Source of the DNA: SB11 sp943370295
GTDB taxonomy: Bacteria; Bacteroidota; Bacteroidia; UBA8524
Reading direction: 5' to 3'
DNA length: 64,000 nt
Assembly: GCA_943370295.1 (NCBI GenBank)
Contig: CALRQL020000007.1
Coordinates: 1 to 64,000, forward strand
Shown: positions 46,475 through 55,017 of the stretch, piece after piece
How the letters are laid out: each line of letters begins with the position of its first letter
Position numbering within the stretch: the stretch's first letter is position 1
Notes under the pieces: model-generated
Databases searched by the model: none
What the model saw: only the letters and a program-made list of their open reading frames with translations
Told to the model about the DNA's origin: nothing
Translations under genes and position numbers: made by a program

Positions 46475-49279
46475 ATGCGTTTTAAACTACTTGGCTTTAT
46501 AGCCTTTTTAGTAATGATTTCGGGCTTGCATGCCCAAGACCGTTTTGCACTGAATGCAGGTTTTCCCATCGATTCGTCCATCCGTACCGGTGTTTTACCC
46601 AACGGGATGAAATATTTTGTACGCCGTAATGTGAAGCCTGAAAACCGTATGGAACTTAGGTTGGCGGTGAATGTGGGTGCAACTATGGAAACCGAAAACC
46701 AACAAGGGCTTGCACACTTTGTGGAGCACATGTGTTTTAACGGGACTAAAAACTTTAAGAAAAGTGAGTTGGTGGATTATTTAGAGTCGATAGGAACAAA
46801 ATTCGGCCCGCACTTAAATGCATACACCAGCTTTGATGAAACTGTATATATGCTGCAAGTGCCTACCGATAAAGAAGAGTATGTAACTAAAGGATTGCAG
46901 ATATTAGAAGATTGGGCGCACAATGTGAGCTTTGAAAACGAAGAGATTGACAAAGAACGCGGCGTTGTTACCGAAGAATGGCGCTTAGGCTTGGGTGCAC
47001 AAGAACGTATGCGCGAAAAATACTTTCCTGTGATTTTGAAAGACAGCCGTTATGCGGTTCGCCTGCCTATCGGTAAGCCAGAGATATTAAAGAATGCGCC
47101 ATACGATACCCTTAAACGTTTTTACTACGATTGGTACCGTCCTGAATTAATGGCGGTAATGGCTGTAGGTGATTTTGACCCTGCCGAAATGGAGAAAAAA
47201 ATCATTACACAGTTCTCTAAAATACCTGCCCGTACTAATGGACTGCCCGTACAAAAATGGGACATTCCTGATAACGACCAACCATTGGTTTCAGTAGTAT
47301 CTGATAAAGAAAACACCTACACTCAGATACAAATGTTTTACAAACACCCCGATAAAGAGGTGAAAACCGTTGCTGATTACAGGCAACAACTAATAAATAA
47401 TTTGTATGGCAGTATGCTGAATGCCCGCTTAGAAGAACTTACCCAAAAACCCAATCCACCTTTTATTTACGGGGCAGCGGGGTATGATGATTTTTTGAGA
47501 CCGAAAGATGTGTACTATGCCATAGCAATTGTATCAGAAGACGGTGTGCAACGAGGTATTGAAACCTTGATACAAGAAAACAACCGTGTGCGTAAATTTG
47601 GTTTTACCGGAACTGAGTTGGAGCGTGCCAAACAAGAAATGCTTCGCGGTATTGAAAAGACATTTAGCGAGCGCGATAAAACCCCATCAGCATCTTATGT
47701 GGGCGAATACGTACGTCATTTCCTTGAAGGGGAAGTGATACCCGGTATCGCCTTTGAGTATGAATTATACAAACGGTATGTGCCCGGTATTACGTTGGCC
47801 GAAGTAAATGCATTGCCCGCACAATGGATTACCAATGGCAAGAACATGGTGGCTATGGTAATGTTACCCGAAAAAGACGGGGTGAAAGTGCCTACTAGCG
47901 ATGAAGTATTAGCAATGATAAATAATGCACAGGCATTGGAGGTAACAGCTTTTGTAGATGATGTAACCGATATGCCTCTGATGGCGCAAAAGCCTGTTGC
48001 GGGTAAAGTAACTGCCCAAAAAGAAATTAAAGAAGTAGGGGCAACTGAGTTTACACTTAGCAACGGGGTTAAAGTATTGCTTAAAACTACCGACTTTAAA
48101 AACGACGAAATTCTGTTTACCTCATCAGGATGGGGCGGTGTGTCGTTGTTTGGCGATGAGGATAACCAATCGGCAGATTATGCCAGCTATGTAATTGCCC
48201 AAGGCGGAGTTGGAGAAATTAACAACATCCAGTTAGAAAAAATGCTAAAGGGTAAGATTGTAAGGGTATCGCCCACTATCGGTAATTACTCGCAAGGATT
48301 TAACGGAAGCTGTTCTCCTGCTGACTTGGAAACTGCTTTACAATTGATTTACCTGCGTGCTACCGCTCCCCGCAAAGACGCTGATATTTTTGCTGCTCTT
48401 ATGGAGCAAATGAAGCCCTATGTATTGAACAGGGGTAACGACCCTGAAGAGGTTTTCAGCGATACGGTAAGCGTTACCATGGCAAACCACCATCCACGCG
48501 TAAAACCACTTACTATTACTGAACTTGGTAAAATAAATCTTGACAGGGCGTTTGATATTTACAAACAAACCTATTCAAACTTTAACGGTCACACGTTTGT
48601 GTTTGTGGGTAATGTTGATGTTGCGTCTTTTAAAGCCCTTGCCGAACAATATTTGGGTGCATTACCCTCGGCCGCTAAACCAAAAGAGTGGAAGGATATA
48701 GGCATTAAAGCACCAAAGGGTAAAATTTCTAAAGTGGTTAAAAAAGGCGTTGAACCCAAGAGCTATGTTGAGTTGCACAGCCACGGCAAGTTTGAGTGGA
48801 CCATGCAAAACCGCCTTGAGTTTAATGCTTTGATGAGTGTATTGCGTATAAAACTGCGTGAAAACCTGCGCGAAGACAAAGGCGGAGTATACGGTGTCGG
48901 AGCCAACGGCTACCCATCTCGCATACCTCAACCTTCGTACAATATTACAGTACAGTTTGGTTGTGCCCCTGAAAACGTAGACACGTTGATAAACAATGTT
49001 CTGCTTGAGATTGAGAAATTAAAAGCAAACGGCCCTGAAGAAAAAGACCTTATTAAAGTAAAGGAAACACTACGCCGTGAACGTGAAACCAGCTTGAAGG
49101 AAAACAACTTTTGGCAAAGTGTTTTATCACAATACTCACAAAACAACGAGAAATGGACTGACTTTGCTCAATACGATAAACTGGTGGATGCTATTACAGC
49201 CGAAACCATCAAAAAGCTGGCAAACAATTACCTGACTATGGAAAACTATGCCCGTTTTGTGTTGATGCCTGAGAATTAA
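46475..49279 (+). CDS. M16 family zinc metallopeptidase (insulinase/pitrilysin type)
   Basis: 934 residues from ATG 46475. The frame is open 27 codons further, but a signal peptide (MRFKLLGFIAFLVMISGLHA) starts here. Two M16 halves are visible: the N-terminal one carries the inverted zinc motif HFVEH (His81, Glu84, His85) and the distal Glu in GVVTEEWR. The C-terminal half lacks the motif, as is normal, and has the RENLREDKGGVYGVG substrate-binding R/Y pair. It degrades peptides in the periplasm or at the surface. It is transcribed alone, ending in the hairpin at 49301-49333. Confidence 0.93.
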   Translation: MRFKLLGFIAFLVMISGLHAQDRFALNAGFPIDSSIRTGVLPNGMKYFVRRNVKPENRMELRLAVNVGATMETENQQGLAHFVEHMCFNGTKNFKKSELVDYLESIGTKFGPHLNAYTSFDETVYMLQVPTDKEEYVTKGLQILEDWAHNVSFENEEIDKERGVVTEEWRLGLGAQERMREKYFPVILKDSRYAVRLPIGKPEILKNAPYDTLKRFYYDWYRPELMAVMAVGDFDPAEMEKKIITQFSKIPARTNGLPVQKWDIPDNDQPLVSVVSDKENTYTQIQMFYKHPDKEVKTVADYRQQLINNLYGSMLNARLEELTQKPNPPFIYGAAGYDDFLRPKDVYYAIAIVSEDGVQRGIETLIQENNRVRKFGFTGTELERAKQEMLRGIEKTFSERDKTPSASYVGEYVRHFLEGEVIPGIAFEYELYKRYVPGITLAEVNALPAQWITNGKNMVAMVMLPEKDGVKVPTSDEVLAMINNAQALEVTAFVDDVTDMPLMAQKPVAGKVTAQKEIKEVGATEFTLSNGVKVLLKTTDFKNDEILFTSSGWGGVSLFGDEDNQSADYASYVIAQGGVGEINNIQLEKMLKGKIVRVSPTIGNYSQGFNGSCSPADLETALQLIYLRATAPRKDADIFAALMEQMKPYVLNRGNDPEEVFSDTVSVTMANHHPRVKPLTITELGKINLDRAFDIYKQTYSNFNGHTFVFVGNVDVASFKALAEQYLGALPSAAKPKEWKDIGIKAPKGKISKVVKKGVEPKSYVELHSHGKFEWTMQNRLEFNALMSVLRIKLRENLREDKGGVYGVGANGYPSRIPQPSYNITVQFGCAPENVDTLINNVLLEIEKLKANGPEEKDLIKVKETLRRERETSLKENNFWQSVLSQYSQNNEKWTDFAQYDKLVDAITAETIKKLANNYLTMENYARFVLMPEN

Positions 49280-49300
49280 TCTAACGAATAGATTTAAATA

Positions 49301-49333
49301 AAATCCCCTGTACACTGTGCAGGGGATTTTTTA
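49301..49333 (+). terminator. intrinsic terminator of the M16 peptidase gene
   Basis: AAATCCCCTGTAC/GTGCAGGGGATTT stem followed by TTTTTT, 21 bases past the stop. Confidence 0.92.
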
Positions 49334-49360
49334 TTTATAGTGTTGGGTGAATAAAGCATA

Positions 49361-49392
49361 AAAAAAGCCCGTGACGATAAAACATCACGAGC
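49361..49392 (-). terminator. minus-strand terminator-like hairpin
   Basis: GCCCGTGA/TCACGAGC stem (one mismatch) with seven A to the left, read as a T-run on the minus strand. It lies beyond the HtrA terminator, so what it ends is unclear. Its upstream sequence resembles that of the hairpin at 20575-20606. Confidence 0.55.
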
Positions 49393-49540
49393 ATCTCAAT
49401 TTATATAATTAAGCCACCAAGTTATTGGTCTATAGTAGTTTCAAAAAGGAGTGAGCTGATTTGACGGAGTCTGGAAATATGTACCTACAATCGAAGGTAT
49501 AAAAATAATACGATACAATGCAAGTGCTTTTTAGTCAATG

Positions 49541-49574
49541 AAAAGGCCGCCATACTTCTGTATGGCGGCCTTTC
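49541..49574 (-). terminator. intrinsic terminator of the HtrA gene
   Basis: AAAGGCCGCCATAC/GTATGGCGGCCTTT stem, 23 bases past the stop on the minus strand, followed by TTTT. Confidence 0.9.
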
Positions 49575-49597
49575 TATTATGTAGCGATTGTAATTTT

Positions 49598-51058
49598 TTA
49601 TTCAAGTTTCAAACCATATACCCCTTCGCTGCCATCGGGGTTGTATCCTTCAACCAATATGCCGCCTTTTTTGGTCTCTAAAAGACGCTTGGCTTCTATG
49701 GTAGTGTATACAGGTTTTTTATCAATGTGGGTGATAATAAAACCTTCGGGAACACGGGCGTTTTTAAACGGACCATTGCTCACTTTTTTCAATTTCACAC
49801 CATTTTTGATACTGAACTTCTTTTTATCAGCAGCGTCAATGCCTTCCAATTCAACACCCTTCATGGCGGTAACGCTCTCTTTCTTGTCAGATTTTTTTAC
49901 TATTTCAGTAGTTCCCTCACGGTTTTTAAGCACGGGGTTCAATACCATTTCTTTGTCTTTACGCTTCACGGTAACATTCAGTTTATCACCGGGGTGGTAA
50001 CGGCTCACCTGCTCTTGCAATTCAGATGATGAGTTAACAGCTACATCATTAATCTTTATAATCACATCCCCGTCTTTAATACCGGCTTTTTCGGCAGCAC
50101 TGCTCTCGTTCACACGATTCACATACACACCTTTAATATCCTTGATTCCTTTTTCTTGTGCAAGAGCAGCTGTTACATCGGCAATTTCAATACCCAAAAA
50201 GCCGCGTTGTACTTCGCCGTATTTTAAGATATCGTCCATTACCTTTTTCACAATATTCACGGGAACGGCAAAAGAATAACCCGCATACGAACCTGTACGG
50301 GTGGCAATGGCGGTGTTGATACCAATCAACTCACCGTCCATGTTTACCAAGGCACCGCCGCTGTTTCCGGGGTTTACAGCCGCATCGGTTTGTATAAAGT
50401 TCTCAATAGCGTATTGGTTATTGGCATCGCGCAACAGGTTGATGTTACGGCCTTTGGCACTCACAATACCTGCGGTAACAGTGCTGGTAAGGTTAAAAGG
50501 GTTGCCCACGGCCATTACCCATTCGCCTACTTTTACATTATCGCTGTTTCCAAAACGCAAGAACGACAAGTCAGTAGCTTCTATTTTTAAAAGGGCAAGG
50601 TCAGTACTTGGGTCGCGACCTACCAACTCAGCTTGAAAACTGCGTTTATCATTCAATACTACTTCAATAGTGTTGGCACCTTCAATTACGTGGTTGTTGG
50701 TGGCTATATATCCGTCAGGAGTCATAATTACACCTGACCCTGAACCGCCGCCCGGTTGCAATTCGGGCATTTCAAACCCCTCACCGAAAAATTGGTGAAA
50801 ATCAAAGCCTTCACCACCGCTCACTGCTTCGGCTGTGGTTTTAATATGCACCACCGCAGGGGTAGCTACTGCTGAAGGTTGTGTAAAATCAAAAGCAGGA
50901 GTACCGTCAGGGTTTCTTAAGTTAGCAAAGGCTACTTTACCCTGCATTTCTTCAATACTTTTCGGGTTTTTCTTTTCTACGATTTTAAAAACGCCCAACG
51001 CCACGGCCCCGCCGAGGCAGGCTACTAAAAAGGTTCCTAAAATTTTCTTATAATTCAT
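49598..51058 (-). CDS. HtrA/Deg-type periplasmic serine protease
   Basis: 486 residues with an N-terminal signal or anchor (about 5-25). The trypsin-like domain has the full triad His123 (ATNNHVIEG), Asp153 (STDLALLKIE) and Ser233 (NPGNSGGALV). Two PDZ-like regions follow (about 285-375 and 400-486); the first is typical, the second degenerate. Deg proteases degrade or refold damaged envelope proteins. The divergent neighbour 178 bases away is an ECF sigma factor, which suggests, but does not show, envelope-stress control. Confidence 0.95.
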   Translation of the reverse strand: MNYKKILGTFLVACLGGAVALGVFKIVEKKNPKSIEEMQGKVAFANLRNPDGTPAFDFTQPSAVATPAVVHIKTTAEAVSGGEGFDFHQFFGEGFEMPELQPGGGSGSGVIMTPDGYIATNNHVIEGANTIEVVLNDKRSFQAELVGRDPSTDLALLKIEATDLSFLRFGNSDNVKVGEWVMAVGNPFNLTSTVTAGIVSAKGRNINLLRDANNQYAIENFIQTDAAVNPGNSGGALVNMDGELIGINTAIATRTGSYAGYSFAVPVNIVKKVMDDILKYGEVQRGFLGIEIADVTAALAQEKGIKDIKGVYVNRVNESSAAEKAGIKDGDVIIKINDVAVNSSSELQEQVSRYHPGDKLNVTVKRKDKEMVLNPVLKNREGTTEIVKKSDKKESVTAMKGVELEGIDAADKKKFSIKNGVKLKKVSNGPFKNARVPEGFIITHIDKKPVYTTIEAKRLLETKKGGILVEGYNPDGSEGVYGLKLE

Positions 51059-51236
51059 ATTGTAAGCAATTTAATGTAATTAACGGTTTACCACCCTAAA
51101 ACGGGTTTCAGAAGTAAAATAGTATCAATTCATATACCAAAGTGCCGCGCATACATAGTATTTTTGCAGCCGTTAGTCGATGGATAAAAAAACTTATCTT
51201 GCCATTTACTTTTTAACCCCCATACAGAATTAACCA

Positions 51237-51806
51237 ATGTTTGGACGCAAAAAATTCAGCGACGAGGAAATAGTAGAAGAAATACGAGGAGGGAACCAGC
51301 AGGCGCTGGTGTATTTGTATCAGAATAATTTTAGTTCGGTGAGGAATTACATTTTAAAAAATAACGGCACGCTAGAAGACGTTGACGATATTTTACAAGA
51401 TGCGGTGATTGCAGTCTGGCAAAATGTCAGTCAGCGCAGTTTTAACCTCACCTCTAAACTGAATACATATATATATGCCATAGCCAAAAATTTATGGCTG
51501 AAACAATTGAATAAGGATAAACGCCTTGACCCGCTTGAGGATTTTCATAGCAATACCCACCCGGCCGATGAGCCTAAAAACCATAAGATGGACTTGGATA
51601 TTGTGGTAGAGTACCTTGAGAAACTGGGCGATACCTGCCGCGAGCTGTTGCAGTTGTTTTATTTTGACGGGTTGGATATGACCTCGATAGCTGAACGAAT
51701 GGATTTTGCCAACGCAGATACTGCTAAATCAAAAAAGTACCAGTGTTTTAAAAAGCTGGAACAGTTGATTAAGCAAGATTTTACCAAAGGTGATTTTAAC
51801 ATTTAA
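51237..51806 (+). CDS. ECF (sigma-70 family) RNA polymerase sigma factor
   Basis: A 189-residue sigma factor. Region 2 (YLYQNNFSSVRNYILKNNGT, DVDDILQDAVIAVWQNV, SKLNTYIYAIAKNLWLKQ) and region 4 (ELLQLFYFDGLDMTSIAERM, AKSKKYQCFKKLEQLI) are complete. It is followed 30 bases later by a membrane protein with an anti-sigma-like head, and flanked on the other side by the divergent HtrA gene. Confidence 0.94.
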   Translation: MFGRKKFSDEEIVEEIRGGNQQALVYLYQNNFSSVRNYILKNNGTLEDVDDILQDAVIAVWQNVSQRSFNLTSKLNTYIYAIAKNLWLKQLNKDKRLDPLEDFHSNTHPADEPKNHKMDLDIVVEYLEKLGDTCRELLQLFYFDGLDMTSIAERMDFANADTAKSKKYQCFKKLEQLIKQDFTKGDFNI

Positions 51807-51836
51807 CTGATGTAACACATTTACCCTTTACCTGTG

Positions 51837-52646
51837 ATGAATTTTGACGATAACATACAAGAGGTTTTTGACCGTTACCTTACGGGACAAATGGATGAGG
51901 CGGAAACTAAAGAGTTTTTGCAGCAACTTGACTCTGACCCAGCCTTTAGGGAGGCATACGAATGGCACCGGAATATGGTGGCCGGCATACGTGAGGCACG
52001 ACGTGAGGAACTAAAGGATTATATTAAGAAGAATGCCAACATTAAATATATAGGCAATATTTGGGGGCGCAGTTGGGTAATGACTTCGGCGGCTATTTTG
52101 GTGATTATGTTTGCATCGTACGTGGCGGTTGAATACTTTATGAACTCAAGTAATAATGAACCTACTGCCGAGCAGAAATCTAATGATAGCAACAAAACGG
52201 ATTCAAAGGGTGTTAATGAAGGTGGAATAGCCGTTGAGAACGAGGATAAAGGTAAGACCCAAGAATCGCCTGCGTATGTTGAAAATTCTACTCCCCAACA
52301 AACCAATGGGGATGATGTAACCCCTGAAATTAAAAAAGAGGTGGATTTGTATGCGCTCACTAAAAACAAACAAGAAAATATAACCCGTATTGCCAGCGGT
52401 AAAAGCTCAGGCAAACTGTTGGTATATTATAAATCTGCCGATGCTCTTAAATATCAATACGAGCCGAATAAGCTGACTTTGTATAAAGTGTCGTTTGAAG
52501 ATAAAGTGATGGTGTATGAGATAGAAAAGGCATCATATTTGGTATGGAATAAGGGGTATTACTCGTTGAAAAAGGACGGTAAGCCCAACGATTTAACCAA
52601 AGTTACAGATGCAGAGGCGTTGAAAGGATTGCCTCCGATTAAATAA
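51837..52646 (+). CDS. membrane protein, probable anti-sigma factor
   Basis: 269 residues from ATG 51837 (a GTG one codon earlier is also open). The cytoplasmic head (1-75; NIQEVFDRYLTGQMDEAETK, then FREAYEWHRNMVAGIREARR) resembles Bacteroidota anti-sigma N-termini. One transmembrane helix (about 80-100) leads a Glu/Asn/Ser-rich periplasmic linker and a small C-terminal domain (about 175-269) unlike a known sensor. Position right after the ECF sigma gene supports the role. Confidence 0.75.
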   Translation: MNFDDNIQEVFDRYLTGQMDEAETKEFLQQLDSDPAFREAYEWHRNMVAGIREARREELKDYIKKNANIKYIGNIWGRSWVMTSAAILVIMFASYVAVEYFMNSSNNEPTAEQKSNDSNKTDSKGVNEGGIAVENEDKGKTQESPAYVENSTPQQTNGDDVTPEIKKEVDLYALTKNKQENITRIASGKSSGKLLVYYKSADALKYQYEPNKLTLYKVSFEDKVMVYEIEKASYLVWNKGYYSLKKDGKPNDLTKVTDAEALKGLPPIK

Positions 52647-52660
52647 AGAACGGATTAGTA

Positions 52661-53449
52661 GTGGAGATAGAATTTTTTAAATACCAAGGCACAGGGAATG
52701 ATTTTATAATGGTTGACAATCGCAACCTTCCCTTACCCCAAAAGAATACTGAATTGTACCGCAGGCTTTGCGACCGTCGTTTTGGCATTGGCGGCGATGG
52801 CTTTATAATGGTACAAAACAAAGATGGGTATGATTTTGAGATGGTTTACTTTAACAGCGACGGCAATGAAAGCAGTATGTGCGGCAATGGCGGACGCTGT
52901 ATTACCATGTTTGCCAAGCAATTGGGAATTATAAATAAGAAAGCCCACTTTTTAGCAGTGGACGGGCCGCACGATGCCGAAATTTTTGACGATGGCCGTG
53001 TGAGCTTGTACATGAAAAATGTGGACGAGATTGAAAGAATTGGCAATGATTTGTTCCTCAATACAGGCTCTCCGCATTATGTGAGGTTTATTGAGGGGGA
53101 TATTGATGCTTTTGATTTGATTACCGAAGCGCATAAAGTGCGTTATAACGAACGCTTTGCTGCACAAGGCACTAACGTTAATATAGTGAAGCCCGAAGGT
53201 AGCGTGCTAAAAGTACGTACCTATGAACGCGGTGTAGAGGGTGAAACTTTCTCATGCGGTACTGGGGTTACAGCGGTTGCGCTGGCTGCTGCAGCAAACA
53301 CACCCAACGGCAAGGATATTGTGCAACCCATCAGCACACCGGGTGGCAACTTACAAATTGTGTTTGACAAAATAGGCCCTAACAAGTTTGAGAATATCCG
53401 TTTGGAGGGTCCTGCTGAATTTGTATTTGGCGGTCGGGTAAGCGTTTAA
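52661..53449 (+). CDS. dapF: diaminopimelate epimerase
   Basis: 262 residues from GTG 52661. Interconverts LL- and meso-diaminopimelate for peptidoglycan and lysine synthesis. The two catalytic cysteines are Cys74 in SMCGNGGRC and Cys199 in TFSCGTGVTAVALAAA. The N-terminal FFKYQGTGNDFIMVDN motif is canonical. It lies 14 bases after the anti-sigma gene and may be read from the same transcript. Confidence 0.96.
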   Translation: MEIEFFKYQGTGNDFIMVDNRNLPLPQKNTELYRRLCDRRFGIGGDGFIMVQNKDGYDFEMVYFNSDGNESSMCGNGGRCITMFAKQLGIINKKAHFLAVDGPHDAEIFDDGRVSLYMKNVDEIERIGNDLFLNTGSPHYVRFIEGDIDAFDLITEAHKVRYNERFAAQGTNVNIVKPEGSVLKVRTYERGVEGETFSCGTGVTAVALAAAANTPNGKDIVQPISTPGGNLQIVFDKIGPNKFENIRLEGPAEFVFGGRVSV

Positions 53450-53455
53450 CTGTTA

Positions 53456-53490
53456 TCATTTACCATTTATCATTTAACATTTTTCATTTA
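53456..53490. repeat. heptamer repeat, five units
   Basis: Five adjoining 7-base units: TCATTTA, CCATTTA, TCATTTA, ACATTTT, TCATTTA. Placed directly after the dapF stop. Confidence 0.75.
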
Positions 53491-53713
53491 GCCACTACTG
53501 TTTTGGTTACTGTCTTCTATTCTCATTGGAATAATAGCATCACATTGTTTTGAGTTTCCAACTACTGTTTATTAAAACAGTTCTTTGGTTTCCTGATAAT
53601 GTCTTTTGCTTTAATCGTTGCAAACCATTGTGCAAGTAGTAACTAAAATAACACAATAACTGCGTAACAGAATAACACCGTAACATGGGTTTACTGACGC
53701 TTTAAGGTTAAAC

Positions 53714-53743
53714 AAAAAACGCCTGCCTTTTGGGCAAGCGTTT
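53714..53743 (-). terminator. intrinsic terminator of the fsa gene
   Basis: AAACGC(T)TGCC/GGC(A)GGCGTTT stem 23 bases past the stop, followed by a T-run on the minus strand. Confidence 0.85.
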
Positions 53744-53765
53744 AAATATTCTGCTAAAACAGTAA

Positions 53766-54422
53766 TTAGCTGTTTAGTTTAGCATGGTCGGCCAAAAATT
53801 TCTTCAAGCCGATATCAGTCAAAGGATGGTTCAACAACGCCATAATGCTGTCAAGCGGGCTGGTGATAACGTGCGCACCTAATTCGGCACATTTCACAAT
53901 GTGTACAGGGTTACGGATTGATGCCGCCAAAATTTGGGTAGCATATCCTTGCACGGCATACATGCTGCTCATTTGGGCAATAAGTTCCAAACCGTTGAAT
54001 GAAATATCATCCAAACGACCCAAAAATGGAGATACATAGGTTGCACCGGCTTTAGCCGCCAACAATGCCTGTCCGGGCGAAAACACAAGTGTACAGTTGG
54101 TTTTGATACCTTTGTGGGCAAAGTAGTTCAGTGCTTTTACACCGTCTTTAATCATCGGTACTTTTACTACTATTTTTTCATCAATAGCAGCCAGTATTTC
54201 ACCTTCGCGAACAATACCTTCAAAATCAGTGCTGATTACTTCGGCACTTATATCACCGTCAACAATGTTACAAATGGCTTTGTAATGTGCCATTACAGCA
54301 TCTTGCCCTTTAATGCCTTCTTTAGCCATTAGTGAAGGGTTGGTAGTAACCCCGTCTAATACGCCTAAATCGTTTGCTTCGCGTATTTGGTCAAGATTGG
54401 CGGTATCAATAAAAAACTTCAT
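53766..54422 (-). CDS. fsa: fructose-6-phosphate aldolase / transaldolase-like protein
   Basis: A 218-residue class I aldolase of the small transaldolase group (MipB/TalC). The motif FFIDTANLDQIREA, TTNPSLMAKEG, Schiff-base Lys87 in IVVKVPM, CTLVFSPGQALLAAKAGATY and VSPFLGRLDD are all present. The short length separates it from classical transaldolases of about 320 residues. It may work as transaldolase in the pentose phosphate route or as fructose-6-phosphate aldolase; sequence does not settle this by eye. Confidence 0.92.
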   Translation of the reverse strand: MKFFIDTANLDQIREANDLGVLDGVTTNPSLMAKEGIKGQDAVMAHYKAICNIVDGDISAEVISTDFEGIVREGEILAAIDEKIVVKVPMIKDGVKALNYFAHKGIKTNCTLVFSPGQALLAAKAGATYVSPFLGRLDDISFNGLELIAQMSSMYAVQGYATQILAASIRNPVHIVKCAELGAHVITSPLDSIMALLNHPLTDIGLKKFLADHAKLNS

Positions 54423-54430
54423 TTTGTGTG

Positions 54431-54487
54431 GTTATTTAGTTATCTGTTATTGGTTATCGGTGTTCGGTTATTTGCTATCGGTTTTTG
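54431..54487. repeat. heptamer-phased repeat at the 3' end of the S23 ORF
   Basis: Units GTTATTTA (8), GTTATCT, GTTATTG, GTTATCG, GTGTTCG, GTTATTT, GCTATCG, GTTTTTG. The last units overlap the stop and final codons of the S23-family ORF. An inverted counterpart lies at 54851-54882. Confidence 0.7.
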
Positions 54488-54848
54488 ATGCTTTCAAATA
54501 TGAAATATATCCGTTTAACATTCTTGTACATTTTTCAACAAGTTCTTTAAATTCGGTTAAATCATTGTTTGTGATAAAGCCTTCATCTACAGCAGTAATC
54601 AAATGGTCTTTAATCTCACTTAAAGAGCCTCGTGCCTGCCTGCAAAACTGAATGTTTTCTTGGAAATGGAATCTGCCATATCCTTCTGCGATGTTTGCAG
54701 TAACTGAGCGTGATGCCCTCAGTAGTTGGTCTTTAAGCCTGTATTCCTCTTGTTTGGGAAGTTTTAGTGTCAATTCAGAAATCCGTATACGTAATAGTCG
54801 GCATTCTTTCCATACATCCAACTCTTCAAAACTTTTTAAAGTTGCCAT
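54468..54848 (-). CDS. four-helix-bundle protein, S23/IVP family
   Basis: A 126-residue helical protein of the family found in intervening sequences of 23S rRNA genes (TIGR02436). Characteristic parts are SFEELDVWKECRLL, LKDQLLRASRSVTANIAEGY and FCRQARGSLSEIKDHLITA. Here it is not in an rRNA gene but between the SRP RNA gene and fsa, flanked by inverted heptamer-type repeats. Members form pentamers of unknown function. It is on the same strand as the SRP RNA and fsa. Confidence 0.93.
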   Translation of the reverse strand: MATLKSFEELDVWKECRLLRIRISELTLKLPKQEEYRLKDQLLRASRSVTANIAEGYGRFHFQENIQFCRQARGSLSEIKDHLITAVDEGFITNNDLTEFKELVEKCTRMLNGYISYLKASKTDSK

Positions 54849-54850
54849 AC

Positions 54851-54882
54851 CGACTAACCGATATTATTGATAACTGATAACC
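54851..54882. repeat. inverted heptamer-type repeat upstream of the S23 ORF
   Basis: Read on the minus strand: GGTTATCAGTTATCAATAAT, then ATCGGTTAG. This parallels GGTTATTTAGTTATCTGTTA at 54430-54449, so the S23 ORF sits between imperfect inverted repeats. Confidence 0.65.
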
Positions 54883-54889
54883 AAATGAA

Positions 54890-54975
54890 AAAGGCCTGTA
54901 TCTCACCGCTACAACCACATGCCCTTGCTCCATTCCTGACCTGGGGGATTAGCGGGAGCTGGTAGTACAGACCCA
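54890..54975 (-). ncRNA. ffs: signal recognition particle RNA, small bacterial type (4.5S)
   Basis: The minus strand carries the SRP hairpin core: CCAGGTCAGGAATGGAGCA followed by AGGGC, matching the conserved GGTC-AGGA(A)-GGAGCA tip that binds Ffh. Outer stems pair GGTCTGTA with TACAGGCC and CTCCCGCTA with TAGCGGTGAG. Transcription is expected to start near 54972-54975 from the promoter just upstream, and to end at the T-run after GGCC. The total is about 85 bases, typical for the Alu-less form. Confidence 0.92.
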
Positions 54976-54978
54976 CGG

Positions 54979-55010
54979 CAAATATAATACGCCGATTGGC
55001 TTAACACAAA
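54979..55010 (-). promoter_or_regulatory. promoter of the SRP RNA gene
   Basis: On the minus strand: TTTG (55010-55007), 20 bases, TATATTTG (54986-54979). This is an exact match to the Bacteroidota -33 TTTG / -7 TAnnTTTG pattern and is well placed for the RNA. Confidence 0.8.
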
Positions 55011-55017
55011 ATTTATA

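Larger units (their letters stand above)
49280..49597. other. intergenic region with three hairpins
   Basis: 318 bases between convergent genes. They hold the terminators described at 49301-49333, 49361-49392 and 49541-49574. No gene is supported in the remaining part. Confidence 0.7.
53450..53765. other. intergenic region with heptamer repeat and terminator
   Basis: 316 bases between convergent genes. Only the repeat at 53456-53490 and the terminator at 53714-53743 are recognisable. Confidence 0.7.

Noticed and set aside
54430..54882. S23 cassette as an insertion sequence
   Set aside because: It encodes no transposase and no clear target-site duplication is visible; only the inverted heptamer flanks support mobility.
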